Positions 1-10,430 of a stretch of DNA of 64,000 bases are shown piece by piece. Positions within the stretch are counted from its first letter, which is position 1, and each line of letters starts with the position of its first letter. The translations under genes and the position numbers were made by a program. A model generated the notes under the pieces. It was not told the DNA's origin. It was given only the letters and a program-made list of their open reading frames with translations, and did no database searches. Source of the DNA: Phocoena phocoena (lineage: Eukaryota; Chordata; Mammalia; Artiodactyla; Phocoenidae); contig NC_089222.1 in assembly GCF_963924675.1 (NCBI RefSeq), forward strand, positions 133,946,281 through 134,010,280, in the 5' to 3' direction.

Positions 1-56
1 CCCAGTGTTTCCCCACCTTAACCATAGGAACTCAGGACGCCATGCAATCTTTCCCT

Positions 57-78
57 GGAGACCCCAGCTGGGGTCTCC
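57..78. repeat. Perfect 22-bp palindrome with no spacer
   Basis: The 11-base arm GGAGACCCCAG is followed directly by its exact reverse complement CTGGGGTCTCC. The palindrome ends 20 bases before a possible exon start at 99. No repeat family is recognised here. It could be a dimeric protein-binding site or chance; nothing in the sequence decides this. Confidence 0.8.
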
Positions 79-98
79 TATTTCTCCCCTTGTCTCAG

Positions 99-146
99 GA
101 TTTCGCACCACTTTTGACAGGTACTTCGGAGACCTTTGGGATGCAG
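99..146 (+). other. Possible 48-nt internal exon (unrecognised gene)
   Basis: A pyrimidine-rich tract at 75-96 ends in CAG at 96-98, and the donor GTATGT lies at 147-152. The 48 bases between them are open in the frame that needs one upstream base, giving a symmetric phase 1-1 exon. It encodes FRTTFDRYFGDLWDA plus split codons at both ends. I do not recognise the peptide. The interval is free of repeats, but no partner exon is visible in the window and a 48-base frame is often open by chance. It is a candidate only. Confidence 0.25.
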
Positions 147-180
147 GTATGTTTAAAAATACACTTCTTTTAAAAAAGCA

Positions 181-353
181 TAGCACAGGGAGATCAGCTC
201 GGTACTTTGTGAGCACCTAGAGGGGTGGGAGGGAGACACAAGAGGGAGGGGATATGGGGATATATGTATATGTATAGCTGATTCACTTTGTTATAAAGCA
301 GAAACTAACACACCATTGTAAAGCAATTATACTCCAACAAAGATGTTAAAAAA
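181..353 (+). mobile_element. 5'-truncated LINE-1 3' end
   Basis: This is the terminal part of a cetartiodactyl L1 3' UTR. It carries the block reading AGCAGAAACTAACACACCAT, followed by an ATTATACTCCAACAAAGATG-type end and a poly(A) tail. The 9-base AAAAAAGCA at 172-180 recurs at 354-362, which is a plausible TSD. Similar tails occur near 3840, 25635, 26580, 36937 and 48345. Confidence 0.9.
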
Positions 354-410
354 AAAAAAGCAAGCTCTTGAACCCACTCATTTATCAAGGAGGCAAAAAG
401 ATGGACTCGA

Positions 411-630
411 GGGGCTTCCCGGGCTTCCCTGGTGGTGCAGTGGTTGAGAGTCCGCCTGACGATGCAGGGGACACGGGTTCGTGCCCCGGTCCAGGAAGAT
501 CCTACATGCGGTGGAGCGGCTGGACCCGTGAGCCATGGTCGCTGAGCCTGCGCGTCCGGACCCTGTGCTCCGCAACGGGAGAGGCCACAACAGTGAGAGG
601 CCCACGTACGGCAAAAAAAAAAAAAAAAAA
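411..630 (+). mobile_element. CHR SINE, short form
   Basis: A full-length tRNA-derived SINE starting GGGCTTCCCTGGTGG. The pol III A-box region (GTGGTTGAGAG) and B-box region (GGTTCGTGCCC) are intact, and it ends in about 18 A. The TSD is AGATGGACTCGA at 399-410 and AGATAGACTCGA at 631-642, with one difference. A retrotransposed copy with no host gene of its own. Confidence 0.97.
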
Positions 631-642
631 AGATAGACTCGA

Positions 643-1293
643 TTTAACATATCAAAGGAAGCTGTTTCCCCTCTAACCTTTCTGGCCGCTTCCAATAAGT
701 CAGACCCAAACACAAAGGTTTCACTAGGATGCGGCAGAACAATGGAATGTTACCTGTGAGCATCTTTCTTACCATGTGTGCTCCTGCAGCACTTCTCAGT
801 TAAAACAGACACATGGAATTGAAGACTTTGCACCAAAGAGAAAAAAGTGAGAGTCAGGCAAAAATGGGATGAGAAGAAATTTAGATTTCAGAGAAGAAAT
901 GAGCAGACCAGACTGCACGTGTAGAGAGAGCTGGCAGCTCTCACATGCTGGTTAATCGTCAGTGGGCACAGCCTCGTTGGGTGTTGAACCCTGAGTGGCC
1001 CCTCAGTGGGTATTGGACATCGTCCTGCTGGTCGGGCAGAATCTATCACATCCACCCTCCCTTGCTCAGCCTCCAAGGCCCCACTTTGGGCTGCAATTGA
1101 ACTTTTCAACTTGGAAGATAAACATTGGGGACTCAAAGGGATTGATTCAGAGGCCCCGTGGAGAGGGCTAAGAGGTTGGCCTGGCATCAGGGAGGAGAGG
1201 CCATGGGATGGAGAAAAAGGCAGTCGGAGGAGGGAGGTCTGCATGCCTCCCACCTCCCCCAAGCTTGGAGCGGGGCCTCAGCCGCGTTTGGGG

Positions 1294-1296
<3 letters not shown>
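643..1296. other. Unique DNA, no recognised feature
   Basis: I see no repeat family and no credible exon. Open frames near 888-1347 lack codon bias and flanking splice signals. Confidence 0.5.

Positions 1297-1328
<32 letters not shown>
1297..1328. repeat. (GA)n microsatellite opening a purine-rich tract
   Basis: About 16 GA units. The + strand stays strongly purine-rich for roughly another 130 bases (to about 1465). Confidence 0.95.
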
Positions 1329-1331
<3 letters not shown>

Positions 1332-1469
1332 GGGATGGGGGCTTTAAGGAGAGAAGGAAGTGAGAGGATATGAGAAAGTCAGGTACAGAAAAGGAGGGAG
1401 GAATGAAAGATGGAGGCAGGGGAAGAAGGAATCATTTGAGAGGCACACGTAAAAGGGAAGTTTCTCTCA

Positions 1470-2938
1470 AGACTTATGAAACCAAAACCACACAAACTTG
1501 CCTCCAATACTTATTTTCTAAAATTAACGGCAGCGTTTCAGAAGTAGCCTAGATTCTGAATACAGCTGTAAAGGGCTCTGCATTAAAAAATATATATCTG
1601 AAGGGGATCCTACAAGTGCCTGTATCTCCCTCTGTACCCTAAACCTACTCCCCCCAAATACCTCTGGCTTCCCCCATCTCCAAAGTTGTATCTGCATGTA
1701 CATGAGGCTGTCTTTTATCTTTTTGGAATATTAATATTTGTTCTTCATCATTGGCTTGTTTCGGCTTTTCTAATGTGCTGAGGAGCTACTCTGGCATGAG
1801 TTCTGCAGACACCCCAGTTTCAACTGCAATTTGGAAAGTCAGTGTGAAGGCAGAAAGAGCCAGAATTTGATCTAAGGAAGGAGAAGGGTCATTGAGTGGA
1901 GGAATGTAAGACCAAACTAATAGCCATCCTTTATGCATGAAAATTTAAAGTATATCCATTTCAGGCAACAGGCTAAGCTCTAGTCACCTGTTCTATTCAA
2001 CAGTTCTATCCCCTGGGGATTAACTTGCATTTCCAGTATTCTCTTACTTTTAATGTGCTTTATACCTCTAGTTGAAAACGTTGCTCCAAAGGTACCAACA
2101 GGATTAAATGACAGCTCGAGGTTTCAAAGGGACTCCCAGTCATGCTCAACTCCCAAAGGGGCCAACACCGGATCTTCCAAAGGCCTCTAACCAAGCACTG
2201 GCTTTGAGGACTGGCAAGGGCATCTACCGTCAGCCCACCATCGGACAGATCAGGAAATAGTCACGAAACTGGAATGCAGAGTAGCCCCTCAGCACATTCA
2301 AGTGCAAACTTCCAGTTAGTGCCAAAGGGAAAGCTAGGCCCTAAGAATCTCAGCCCCCATCCTGTGTTCACACATGTCTCCACGCTGCCCTCTTTCAGAG
2401 AACGAAACTTCAGTATCAACCTCTCAGAGGAACATCTTAGGCCGAAAAGATGGCATCTTTGTGCTTGGGAAAAAGAAAAAAAGACTCAATCTGGCCAGCA
2501 GAGTGAAGAAACCTGTGTCTGGAGGTTAGCTAAAGACAGCTGAGTATCAAGAAGGAAACCGAAATTTGGAAAGTCTCAAGATTTGGAGGCCCCAGAACCC
2601 AGGACAGTAGTGATATGGATGGGACTAAAATCAGAATCAGTGTGAGGAAAAGCACTCAGATTGACACAGCCGGAGACTGTCCCTCCCTACCCCAGCAGCG
2701 AACTGCGTCAGAGTTCACGCTCTGGAGAGGTTGAATCCAGGTGCCTTTGACCTCAGAGATGTCAGGATTAGCACAATGGGGTGACAGCCACACTGAGAAA
2801 AAGGAGATTAAGTGAAAGTCAACCTTTCCTCTCCCCCAGTCTTGTTTTCCCAGACATGGGGTTCCAGACTTATACCCGTACCCAGGCAGGAAATTGAAGA
2901 TTCCTCATGGGAGGAACTGTACAGCCTCTCTCTCTTTT
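1470..2938. other. Unique DNA, no recognised feature
   Basis: Non-repetitive at the level I can judge. It includes a short AT palindrome near 1727-1738. The 89-residue open frame at 2274-2543 shows no domain or splice context. No gene supported. Confidence 0.5.
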
Positions 2939-2939
2939 T

Positions 2940-3112
2940 ATTTCTTCAATTTTTGTTGTGGTGAAATTCACATCATATAAAATTAACCATTTTAAAGTGA
3001 ACAATTCAGTGGCAGTTAGTACGTTCACGATATTGTGTAACCAGCACCTCTATCTAGTTCCAAAACATTTCATCACCCCAAAAGGAAGTCCCTTTGCTTC
3101 ACTTTTGACTAA
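2940..3112 (-). mobile_element. Old L1 3' UTR fragment, antisense
   Basis: The run from a TTGTGGTGAAATTCACATCA-type start through TAAAATTAACCATTTTAAAG and TTCAGTGGCA matches the antisense 3' UTR of ancient mammalian L1 (L1M class). The same motif string recurs at 63628-64000. Confidence 0.75.
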
Positions 3113-3526
3113 AAATGGACAACCAGGGTGTCACCAGGCATCCGAGGGAAAACTTCTGGCATGAATGACAGACAGAAAAAAACAACAGACAAGAAGAACT
3201 CAAAGGAGACAGAGAGTGACAAGAGCAGAAGGAAATTGTTTAAATTAAAAATTTTAAAGTTCTCCTCAGAAAGATGAAAAGGTATTAAAATTTTAATACA
3301 AAAAGCTGGTGCTAAGAAAAATAGGTAATACTGTATTTGTAGAATGTATAGAATGAGAAAGAGCTCTTTTTGGAAATTCAAAGTATGAGAACAGACACTT
3401 TTTTTAGTTAATAGAAAAAAAAATCAAAGAGTTAGAAGATAAAGTTGAAAATATCACCCAGAGAGAAGACAAAGAATGTAAAATAGGAAAGAGAAGAGAA
3501 GACAATGAAAATCTATGAGTTAGTCT

Positions 3527-3850
3527 AGCAGACATAGAGAATGGACTTGAGGACACGGGGAGAGGGAAGGGTAAGCTGGGACAAAGTGAGAGAGTGGCAT
3601 GGACATATATAAACTACCAAATGTGAAATAGATAGCTAGTGGGAAGTAGCCACATAGCACAGGGAGATCAGCTCAGTGATTTGTGTCCACCTAGAGGGGT
3701 GGGATAAGGAGGGTGGGAGGGAGACGCAAAAGGGAGGAGACATGGGGATGTATGTATATGTATAGCTGGTTCACTTTGTTATACAGCAGAAACTAACACA
3801 CCATTGTAAAGCAATTATACTCGAATAAAGATGTTAAGAAAAAATAAAAA
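3527..3850 (+). mobile_element. 5'-truncated young L1 3' end with 20-bp TSD
   Basis: Starts within the 3' UTR (AGAATGGACTTGAGGACACG) and ends in an A-rich tail. The 20-base target at 3507-3526 recurs at 3851-3870 with one difference, so the insertion boundaries are exact. It split an older L1 ORF1 region. Confidence 0.95.
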
Positions 3851-4271
3851 GAAAATCTATGAATTAGTCTAAGTTTGCCAACAAAATAATAGGAGCTGAA
3901 TAATAGGGGTTTTAGAAAAAGAGAAAAGAGAATATAGAGGGAAGAATGTTATTAAAGAACAAATACAGAAAAAAATTTCCAACTGAAAGCATTTGTCTCC
4001 CGATTGAAAGGACTACCTTGAGTCTCCCTCACAAAGAATGAAAAAGAGACACACATGAAAGCAAACCATTATAAGATTTTAGAAGAGCTGGCACAGGAAA
4101 ATATCTGAAAAAGTCCAGGGAGGAAAGAAAAAAACTAGGTCATATATAGAGGATTTGGAATTAGAATGGTATTAGACTTTTCAATAGTAATAATAGAATC
4201 TGGAAAAGAATGGAACAATGCTTTCAAAACTGAGTGAAAATTATACGTAAACTAAAATTGTATACCCAGCT

Positions 4272-4688
4272 ATGTTAGTCAGAGTCCTCCAGAAAAGCAC
4301 ATCCAATAGGAGATATGGATTATTATTATCATCTATCCATTAGCTATAGATGATATAGATACAGGTATAGATAAGAGGAGATTTACTCTTGCACTTATGG
4401 ACGCTGAGAAGTCCCACAGTCTGCCGTCTGCAAGGTGAATAACCAGGAAGTCAGTGGCATAATTCCGTGTGAGACTGAAGACCTGAGAACTGAGCAGATG
4501 GTTCACTTTCTTGTTCTATTTGGACCTGCCCACAATGGTGAGGGTGGATCTTCTCTACTCAGTCTATTGAATCAAATGCTAATCTCATCTGGAAACACCC
4601 TCACAGACACACCCAGAAATAAGGTTTTACCAGCTATCTGGGCATCCCTCAGTCCAGGCAAGCTGACACAAAAAATTAAACATCACAC
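4272..4688 (-). mobile_element. ERVL-type solo LTR (MLT2-like), antisense
   Basis: The reverse complement matches the remembered LTR that opens TGTGATGG..TTTATGTGTCAA and closes TCTGGAGAACCCTGACTAA. Visible here are GTTAGTCAGAGTCCTCCAGA near 4275 and AAACACCCTCACAGACACAC near 4592. No internal viral sequence is attached. Two more copies lie at 43747-44219 and 56951-57395. The subfamily name is tentative. Confidence 0.75.
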
Positions 4689-5234
4689 CAGACAGTCTAG
4701 CAATCAAACTGGAGGTAGAATGAAGTTATTTTCAGACATTCATGGGCTCCACCTGCTAAGATGCTCCACCAAAACAAGGAAGTAATTTTTTAAAGGAAGA
4801 CCATGTGAAGTTAAGGAAATAAAGGATCCAACATGGGAAAGAGTTGAAGTGAACATTCATGGTGGTAAGGAAGGGAAATCCTGCTATGAGTGTAAAGGGA
4901 AGCGACAGAATTGGTGCCTGGAGTCTTTCTGGAGGCAAGTCCAGAAATTGTCCAGAAGAGATGTATCTAAGATAAAAATGGAGCTTGATGTGCTAGTATT
5001 CAAAGGGATTTAAGCTCTGATAGAGACAGTGGATTAATGGTAAGCACAGAGAAAATTAAGCAAATTTTAAAATGAGGCAATTACTAACTCTAGGAAAACA
5101 AAAACTCTGGATGAGAAAGAAAAAGTAATCATGGTCAACTCTGTGGTTCAGCTGCGATTGTATCTACATGGTCAAAAAAACAAACCTTAAATACTATTTG
5201 ACCAAACATAGTTATGTATATATATTAAAAAATT

Positions 5235-5340
5235 GGGGGCTTCCCTGGTGGCGCAGTGGTTAAGAGCCTGTGCTCCGCAACAGGAGAGGCCACAGCGGTG
5301 AGAGGCCCGCGTACCACCAAAAAAAAAAAAAAAAAAAAAA
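5235..5340 (+). mobile_element. CHR SINE with large internal deletion
   Basis: The head (GGGGGCTTCCCTGGTGG...GTGGTTAAGAG) is joined directly to the tail half (CCTGTGCTCCGCAACAGG...). About 110 bases are missing, including the B-box. The poly(A) tail is about 25 A, and AAAAATTGG-type sequence flanks both sides. The join falls on a short shared GAG/AG, consistent with microhomology deletion. Confidence 0.92.
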
Positions 5341-5344
5341 AAAA

Positions 5345-5970
5345 TTGGAAGGCTGGGGAGGCAGAGACATGTAGGTGAGTACTGGGGGAGGGGCAGGGTA
5401 CAAAAACATCCAAAGTAGAGAAGTCAAGAAATAGCAATATACACATATTTATTTAGAAACACAGAGGCAAACCATAAGAGACATCTTAAAAGACTTGGAA
5501 GTGTTTCCCTCGGGGGAAGAGAGATCAAATAGAAGGGGAGGCGTTGGTCAGGGGACTGCTGTTTTCAATAGAAGCCTTTTAATACTGTTTGACTTTTTAA
5601 ACTAGGACCATGGATTTCTTTATTAGAAGTACAGATTAAATTTTTTTAAAACTCCATTACTGGAACGACTTGGTCCACCAGCCTAGCTGTAACATACCAA
5701 GTTCACTAGACGCAGTGCCATAGGATGGCCCTCCTCCCAATAAGCAATTCGCCAAGAAGAAATGCTACTCACTGTCAAGTCCCATTCCTGAAAGATGTGA
5801 CCTCATTTTCAACCCTGAGGAAATGGAGCCACTAAATACAAGTCAAATCCAGTTACAGTCAAAATCCAAGTGCAGCCAAGATATTTGCAAGCCTCAGGTA
5901 ATGGCCCAGTTATCCCAGCGTAATTTATTGTAACAGCATTTTAGAACACTACAAAAAAGGTTGTAGTGGT
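5345..5970. other. Unique DNA, no recognised feature
   Basis: No repeat family or gene recognised. A donor-like GTGAGT at 5374-5379 has no matching acceptor. Confidence 0.45.
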
Positions 5971-5974
5971 TGCT

Positions 5975-6190
5975 TCCACTCTGGGCTCCTATAGCATCCT
6001 GCTGCCCTTACCAAAGCCTTTATCACACTTCCTTGTACTTTCTTGCTGTTGGGATTTTTGAAGCGTTTGCTTAATGGACTGTCTTCACAAGGACAAAGAC
6101 TGCAGCTGAATTGATTTTTTTTGTCCCCTGTGTCTAGCAAAGTGATTAATATATGGAAGGCAGGCAGGCAGTGTTTGAATAAATGAAGAA
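5975..6190 (+). mobile_element. L2 LINE 3' end fragment
   Basis: A diverged L2 3' UTR pattern: pyrimidine-rich text, then GGACAAAGACTG and an AGTGTTTGAATAAATGAA end. Ancient and non-functional. Confidence 0.55.
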
Positions 6191-6334
6191 AAGGGGAAAG
6201 ATTGAATGAACGTACAAAAACAATAATAATTAAAGCAGCAGCCAATATTAATGTTACATAATAGAAGTGTGGGGTGAAGAGGACCAAAAAGAGGGGTCCG
6301 TTAATAGTGGCAAATGATACAGAGCCTAAGTAAT

Positions 6335-6545
6335 AACAAGAATGACTGACTCAGTGCCTGCTGTGTGCCAGGCACTGTTCTAGGAGTGGCAGGTGTATTA
6401 GCACAGTTAATCATCAGAATAACCCACGAGGTAGGTTATCACTATTCCCATTTTATAGAGAATAAATTCTCCCCCAATCACAAGTCATCAAGCAATAGAT
6501 GAGCCAGGGTTAGGACCCAGGCCACCTGGCTCTAAAGTCTGCACT
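6335..6545 (+). mobile_element. MIR SINE
   Basis: Contains the MIR landmarks CTGTGTGCCAGGCACTGTTC, CCCATTTTATAGA and GAGCCAGGGTTAGGACCCAG. A diverged mammalian-wide tRNA-derived SINE. Confidence 0.85.
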
Positions 6546-7576
6546 CATAAACACCTCACACCTGAGGAATTGAAGAAATGAAGCCCTTTGGGGTGTACAC
6601 CTAACAATGTGGCCCCAGGGATCTGACCTGGCTGGGTATGTGTAGCTGGTTTGGAGTTGTTAGGAAAGCTCCAGGGATTGGAAGAATTAATATTGTTAAA
6701 ATGGCCATACTACCCAAAGCAATCTACTGATTTAGTATGATCTCTATCAAATTATCTGTGACATTTTTCACAGAACTAGAGCAAATAATCTTAAAATTTA
6801 TATAAAACCACAAAAGACCCAGGGTTGCTAAAGCAATCCTGAGGAAAAAGAACAAAGCTCCCAGACTTCAGACAATGCTACGAAGCTACAGTAATCAAAA
6901 CTGTATTGTATGTTATTGGCACAAAAACAAACATATGGATCAATGGAACAGAATAGAGAGCCCGGAAATAAACCCACACACCTATGGTCAATTACTCTTT
7001 GACAAAGGAGGCAAGAATATACAATAGAGAAAAGACAGTCTCTTCAGCAAGTGGAGTTGGGAAAGCTGGACAGCTGCATGTAAATCAATGAAGTTAGAAC
7101 ACATCCTCACACCATACACAAAAATAAACTCAAAATGGCTTAAAGACTTAAATATAAGACACCAAAAATCTCCTAGAAGAGAATGTAGGCAAAACATTCT
7201 CCAACATAAATCATAGCAGTATCTTCTTAGATCAGCCTCCGAAGGCAAAAGAAGTAAAAGTAAACAAATGGTACCTAATCAAACTTAAAAGTTTTTGCAC
7301 AGCAAAGGAAACCATAAACAAAACGAAAAGACAACCTATGGAATGGGAGAAAATATTTACAAATGATGCGACCAGCAAGGGCTTAATTTCCAAAATATAC
7401 AAACAGCTCATACAACTCACTATCCAAAAAAAAAACCAAACAACCCAATCAAAAAATGGACAGAAGACCTACATAGACACTTCTCCAAAGAAGACATACA
7501 GATAGCCAATAAGCACATGAAAAGATGTTTCACATTGCTAATTATTAGAGAAATGCAAATCACAACCACAATGAGG

Positions 7577-7788
7577 GGGGCTTCCCTGGTGGCGCAGTGG
7601 TTGAGAGTCCGCCTGCCGATGCAGGGGAAACGGGTTCGTGCCCCGGTCCTGGAAGATCCCATATGCCGCGTAGCGGCTGGGCCCGTGAACCATGGCCGTT
7701 GAGCCTGCGCGTCCAGAGCCTGTGCTCCACAACGGGAGAGGCCACAACAGTGAGGGGCCTGCGTACAGCAAAAAAATAAAAATAAAAA
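7577..7788 (+). mobile_element. CHR SINE, short form, nested in L1
   Basis: Full-length copy with A/B boxes. The A-rich tail is interrupted by T. A TSD related to ACCACAATGAGG at 7565-7576 recurs as a diverged copy at 7789-7801. The host is the L1 ORF2 end region, so this copy is younger than that L1. Confidence 0.95.
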
Positions 7789-8154
7789 CACGACAATGAG
7801 GTTTCACCTCACACCAGTCAGAATGGCCATCATCAAAAAGTCTACAAATAATAAATGCTGGAAAGGGTGTGGAGAAAAAGGAACCCTCCTACACTGCTGG
7901 TGGGAATGTAAATTGGTGCAGTCACTATGGAAAACAGTATGGAGTTTCTTTAAAAACTTAAAAATAAAACTACTAAAAGTAGAACTACCATATGATCCTG
8001 CAATCCCACTCCTGAACATATACCTGGACAAAATGAAAACTCTAATTTGAAAACATACATGCACCCCAATGTTCATAGCAGCACTCTTTACAGTAGCCAA
8101 GACATGAAAGCAACCTAAATGTCTATCAACAGATGGTGGATAGAGAAGATGAGG

Positions 8155-8156
<2 letters not shown>

Positions 8157-8202
<46 letters not shown>
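8157..8202. repeat. (CA)n microsatellite inside L1
   Basis: About 22 CA units, between TGAGGTATA and ATGGAATATTACTCAGCC, where most L1 copies carry only a short TA/CA run. Confidence 0.97.
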
Positions 8203-8204
<2 letters not shown>

Positions 8205-8477
8205 GGAATATTACTCAGCCATAAAAAAGAATGAAATATTGCCATTTGCAGCAACATGGATGGAATTAGAGATTGTTATACTGAGTGAAGTCAGGCAGAG
8301 AAAGACAAATATTATATGATGTCACATATATGTGGAATCTAAAAAAATAATACAAATGGATTTATTTATAAAACAGAAACAGACTCACAGATATAGAAAA
8401 TAAACTTGTGGTTACCAAAAGGGAAAGGGAGTGGGAGGAATAAATTAAAATTTGGGGATTAACAGATTCATACCAAT

Positions 8478-8575
8478 CTAATCTGTAGAATTCTGAACAA
8501 GTGTATGGTTGTTAATTTAAGCCACTAAGAATTGGGGTGGTTTGTTACACAGCAATATGTAACCGCTACAACTAG
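8478..8575 (+). mobile_element. MaLR-type (MLT1-like) LTR 3' end fragment
   Basis: TTTAAGCCACTAAG followed by TTTGTTACACAGCAA and a CTACAAC-type end matches the 3' end of MLT1-class LTRs. Short fragment, joined directly to a 3'-truncated L1. Confidence 0.65.
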
Positions 8576-8579
8576 TTAG

Positions 8580-9517
8580 TAAATGGCAAAAGCAGAATTT
8601 GAAATTAGATCTGTTCAGTACCACAGTCCAAGTTCTTAACCACTATATGCCACCATCATACTCCTATTTTCCTCACTGAGTACTTCTTCCCTGTCTAGAG
8701 AAAGACTTGCATTGCTCAGATGGTGTAAAATCCCTTTATCACATTTGCACTTCTCCTTTCTACTCTAAGCTCTGGATTCCATGTTGACAGAGTCCATGTC
8801 AAATACAAAAAGGGTTTGATGCTGACTGAAACTCCAGACACAACTTTCCTCTGATCTCTGTTTTCATGGTCTCTAAAGTGCAGAATTAAGTCACACTGGA
8901 ATTACAGAGATAGAGCAATTCACAGGGAACATTTTATTCACCCTAGTAATAAAATGGCTGTCCCTCTCCACTCCTGGCCCTGTCTACAATTTAACTGGGA
9001 GCATTTTCCATTCAGGGTGTGACCTTCATGATTAAAGCTCCAAAATGCTTGACAAGCCTGGATAAACTCTTCCACTACAAAGACCTGCATCTCATTCCAA
9101 TCCCTGGCACCCAACACACCCTGGAGAAGACCTCAAAATGTGTACATGGCATTGGAATACCTTTTCCAAAAGAGCTATCTCTGAGGAAGTCTTTTTAACA
9201 TCTATATTCTGTGGTGTTCGTCAAGTTGACTTAGGGACACAGACTACATGAGTGGGTAAGAATTTAGTAGAAGCAGTTAGTACTAGCTTCACCTCACTTC
9301 ACCCCATGGCCCCTCATCTTCCAGCAGGTTAGATCAGCTTCCTTGCGTGACATCCCCACAGCAGTGTTCTGGTTCTGGAAGTCAGACAAGATTACTTTGA
9401 CTCCATCTTATTAGTCAAAGAAAGTCACAAGGCCAGCCCAGTTTCAAAAGGTAGACAAATAGACTCCACTTCTTGAGCTGTAAAATTTTTGGCCGTATTT
9501 AATCGGCCACACTATAT
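8580..9517. other. Mostly unique DNA with a possible MIR trace
   Basis: 8580-8655 (GCAGAATTTGAAATTAGATC, then AAGTTCTTAACCACTATA) resembles a MIR 3' half. The remainder shows no repeat or exon that I can support. Confidence 0.45.
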
Positions 9518-9535
9518 GTGGGCTTAATTTTTCTT

Positions 9536-9752
9536 TTTCTTTTTTTTTTTTTTTTTTTTGTGGTACGCGGGCCTCTCACTGTTGTGGCCTCTCCCGTTGC
9601 GGAGCACAGGCTCCGGACGCGCAGGCTCAGCGGCCATGGCTCATGGGCCCAGCCGCTCTGCGGCACGTGGGATCCTCCCAGACTGGGGCACGAACCCGCG
9701 TCCCCTGCATAGGCAGGTGGACTCCCAACCACTGCGCCACCAGGGAAGCCCC
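9536..9752 (-). mobile_element. CHR SINE, short form, antisense
   Basis: Full-length copy reading T-tail to head. A perfect 18-base TSD occurs at 9518-9535 and 9753-9770 (GTGGGCTTAATTTTTCTT), so this is a recent and precisely bounded insertion. Confidence 0.98.
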
Positions 9753-9770
9753 GTGGGCTTAATTTTTCTT

Positions 9771-10110
9771 GTTGAATGAAGAGCAGGAATGGTCTCTGTA
9801 AGAGGAATGCTTAGTCATCCACTCGGCTTCAGCCTGAAGAGGGGAACTAAACCTGACAGAAGATGATGGGGTCAGTGCTGATACATGCAGTTTAGGTCAG
9901 GGCTGCTGAGACAGAGATCAGGTGAGGCCTGCCCTTGGACAGACACCTGAGAACGTGTTCATAGGTGAGCATCAGGGAGAAGTTGAGGATGTTGGCAGGG
10001 AGGCACGGAAGGAGTTAGGGGAGGGGGAATAGGTTGGACAAGTACCTCCCTTGTGCATACATCATCTCATTCATTCAGTCCATACAACCACCCATTATAA
10101 TCCTGATAGC
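9771..10110. other. Unique DNA, no recognised feature
   Basis: No repeat or gene recognised. A weak acceptor/donor pairing near 9940-9965 is not convincing. Confidence 0.4.
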
Positions 10111-10111
10111 A

Positions 10112-10430
10112 AACCCTCACATCATGCTTGCCATGTGCCAGGCGCAGAGCTAATCGCTTTACACATAGTAACTCGGTAACAGCAACAACCCTGAAACAGA
10201 TATCAGTGTTTACCCCATTTCACAGATAAAAGAAAACTAAGGCCCAGAGAGGTTAAGTAACTAGCCCCAGGTCACACAGCTAGTAGGCAATGAAGTTAGT
10301 TTTGACCATTGTACAAATAAGAAAACCAGGGCTCAGAGAGATGAAATCACTTGTTGAAGGACACAGAGCTGAACAAAGATTCACATCTAAATCTGTCTGA
10401 CTTCCAATTCTGTGCTTTTTCCTTGAATAC
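10112..10430 (+). mobile_element. Two adjacent MIR SINE segments
   Basis: 10112-10295 shows CCATGTGCCAGGCGCAGAGC, CCCCATTTCACAGATAA and AGGTCACACAGCTAG in MIR order. A second MIR-like 3' half follows at 10300-10430 (CAAATAAGAAAACCAGGGCT, ATCTGTCTGACTTCCAATTC). This may be two insertions or a duplication. Confidence 0.8.

Larger units (their letters stand above)
3170..5170 (+). mobile_element. Ancient L1 (L1M/HAL1-like) ORF1 region, interrupted
   Basis: Adenine-rich decayed sequence matching remembered L1M ORF1 coding and inter-ORF sequence: AAAAATCAAAGAGTTAGAAG near 3420, the GTATACCCAGCTAT end near 4262, and GCTCCACCAAAACAAGGAAG near 4763. Two insertions break it: a younger L1 (3527-3850) and an ERVL-type LTR (4272-4688). 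Many stops; no protein is made. Confidence 0.7.
6680..8478 (+). mobile_element. LINE-1 ORF2 C-terminal part and 3' UTR, with nested SINE
   Basis: Translates in pieces to the end of L1 ORF2 (reverse transcriptase C-terminal and cysteine-rich region): [20 protein letters not shown] and then [20 protein letters not shown] near 7800-7925, and [20 protein letters not shown] near 8205-8260. Frameshifts and stops make it non-coding. It is split by a CHR SINE (7577-7788) and an expanded CA repeat. The normal L1 3' terminus is absent; it runs into an LTR-like end at 8478. Confidence 0.92.

Noticed and set aside
5303..5344. Long A and T runs, here and at 42033-42065, as possible assembly gaps or terminators
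   Set aside because: They are SINE poly(A) tails in the correct position relative to the SINE bodies and TSDs.
8157..8202. Simple tandem repeats, here and at 41578-41626, as CRISPR-like arrays
   Set aside because: Units of two or four bases without spacers are microsatellites; nothing resembling repeat-spacer structure exists in the window.
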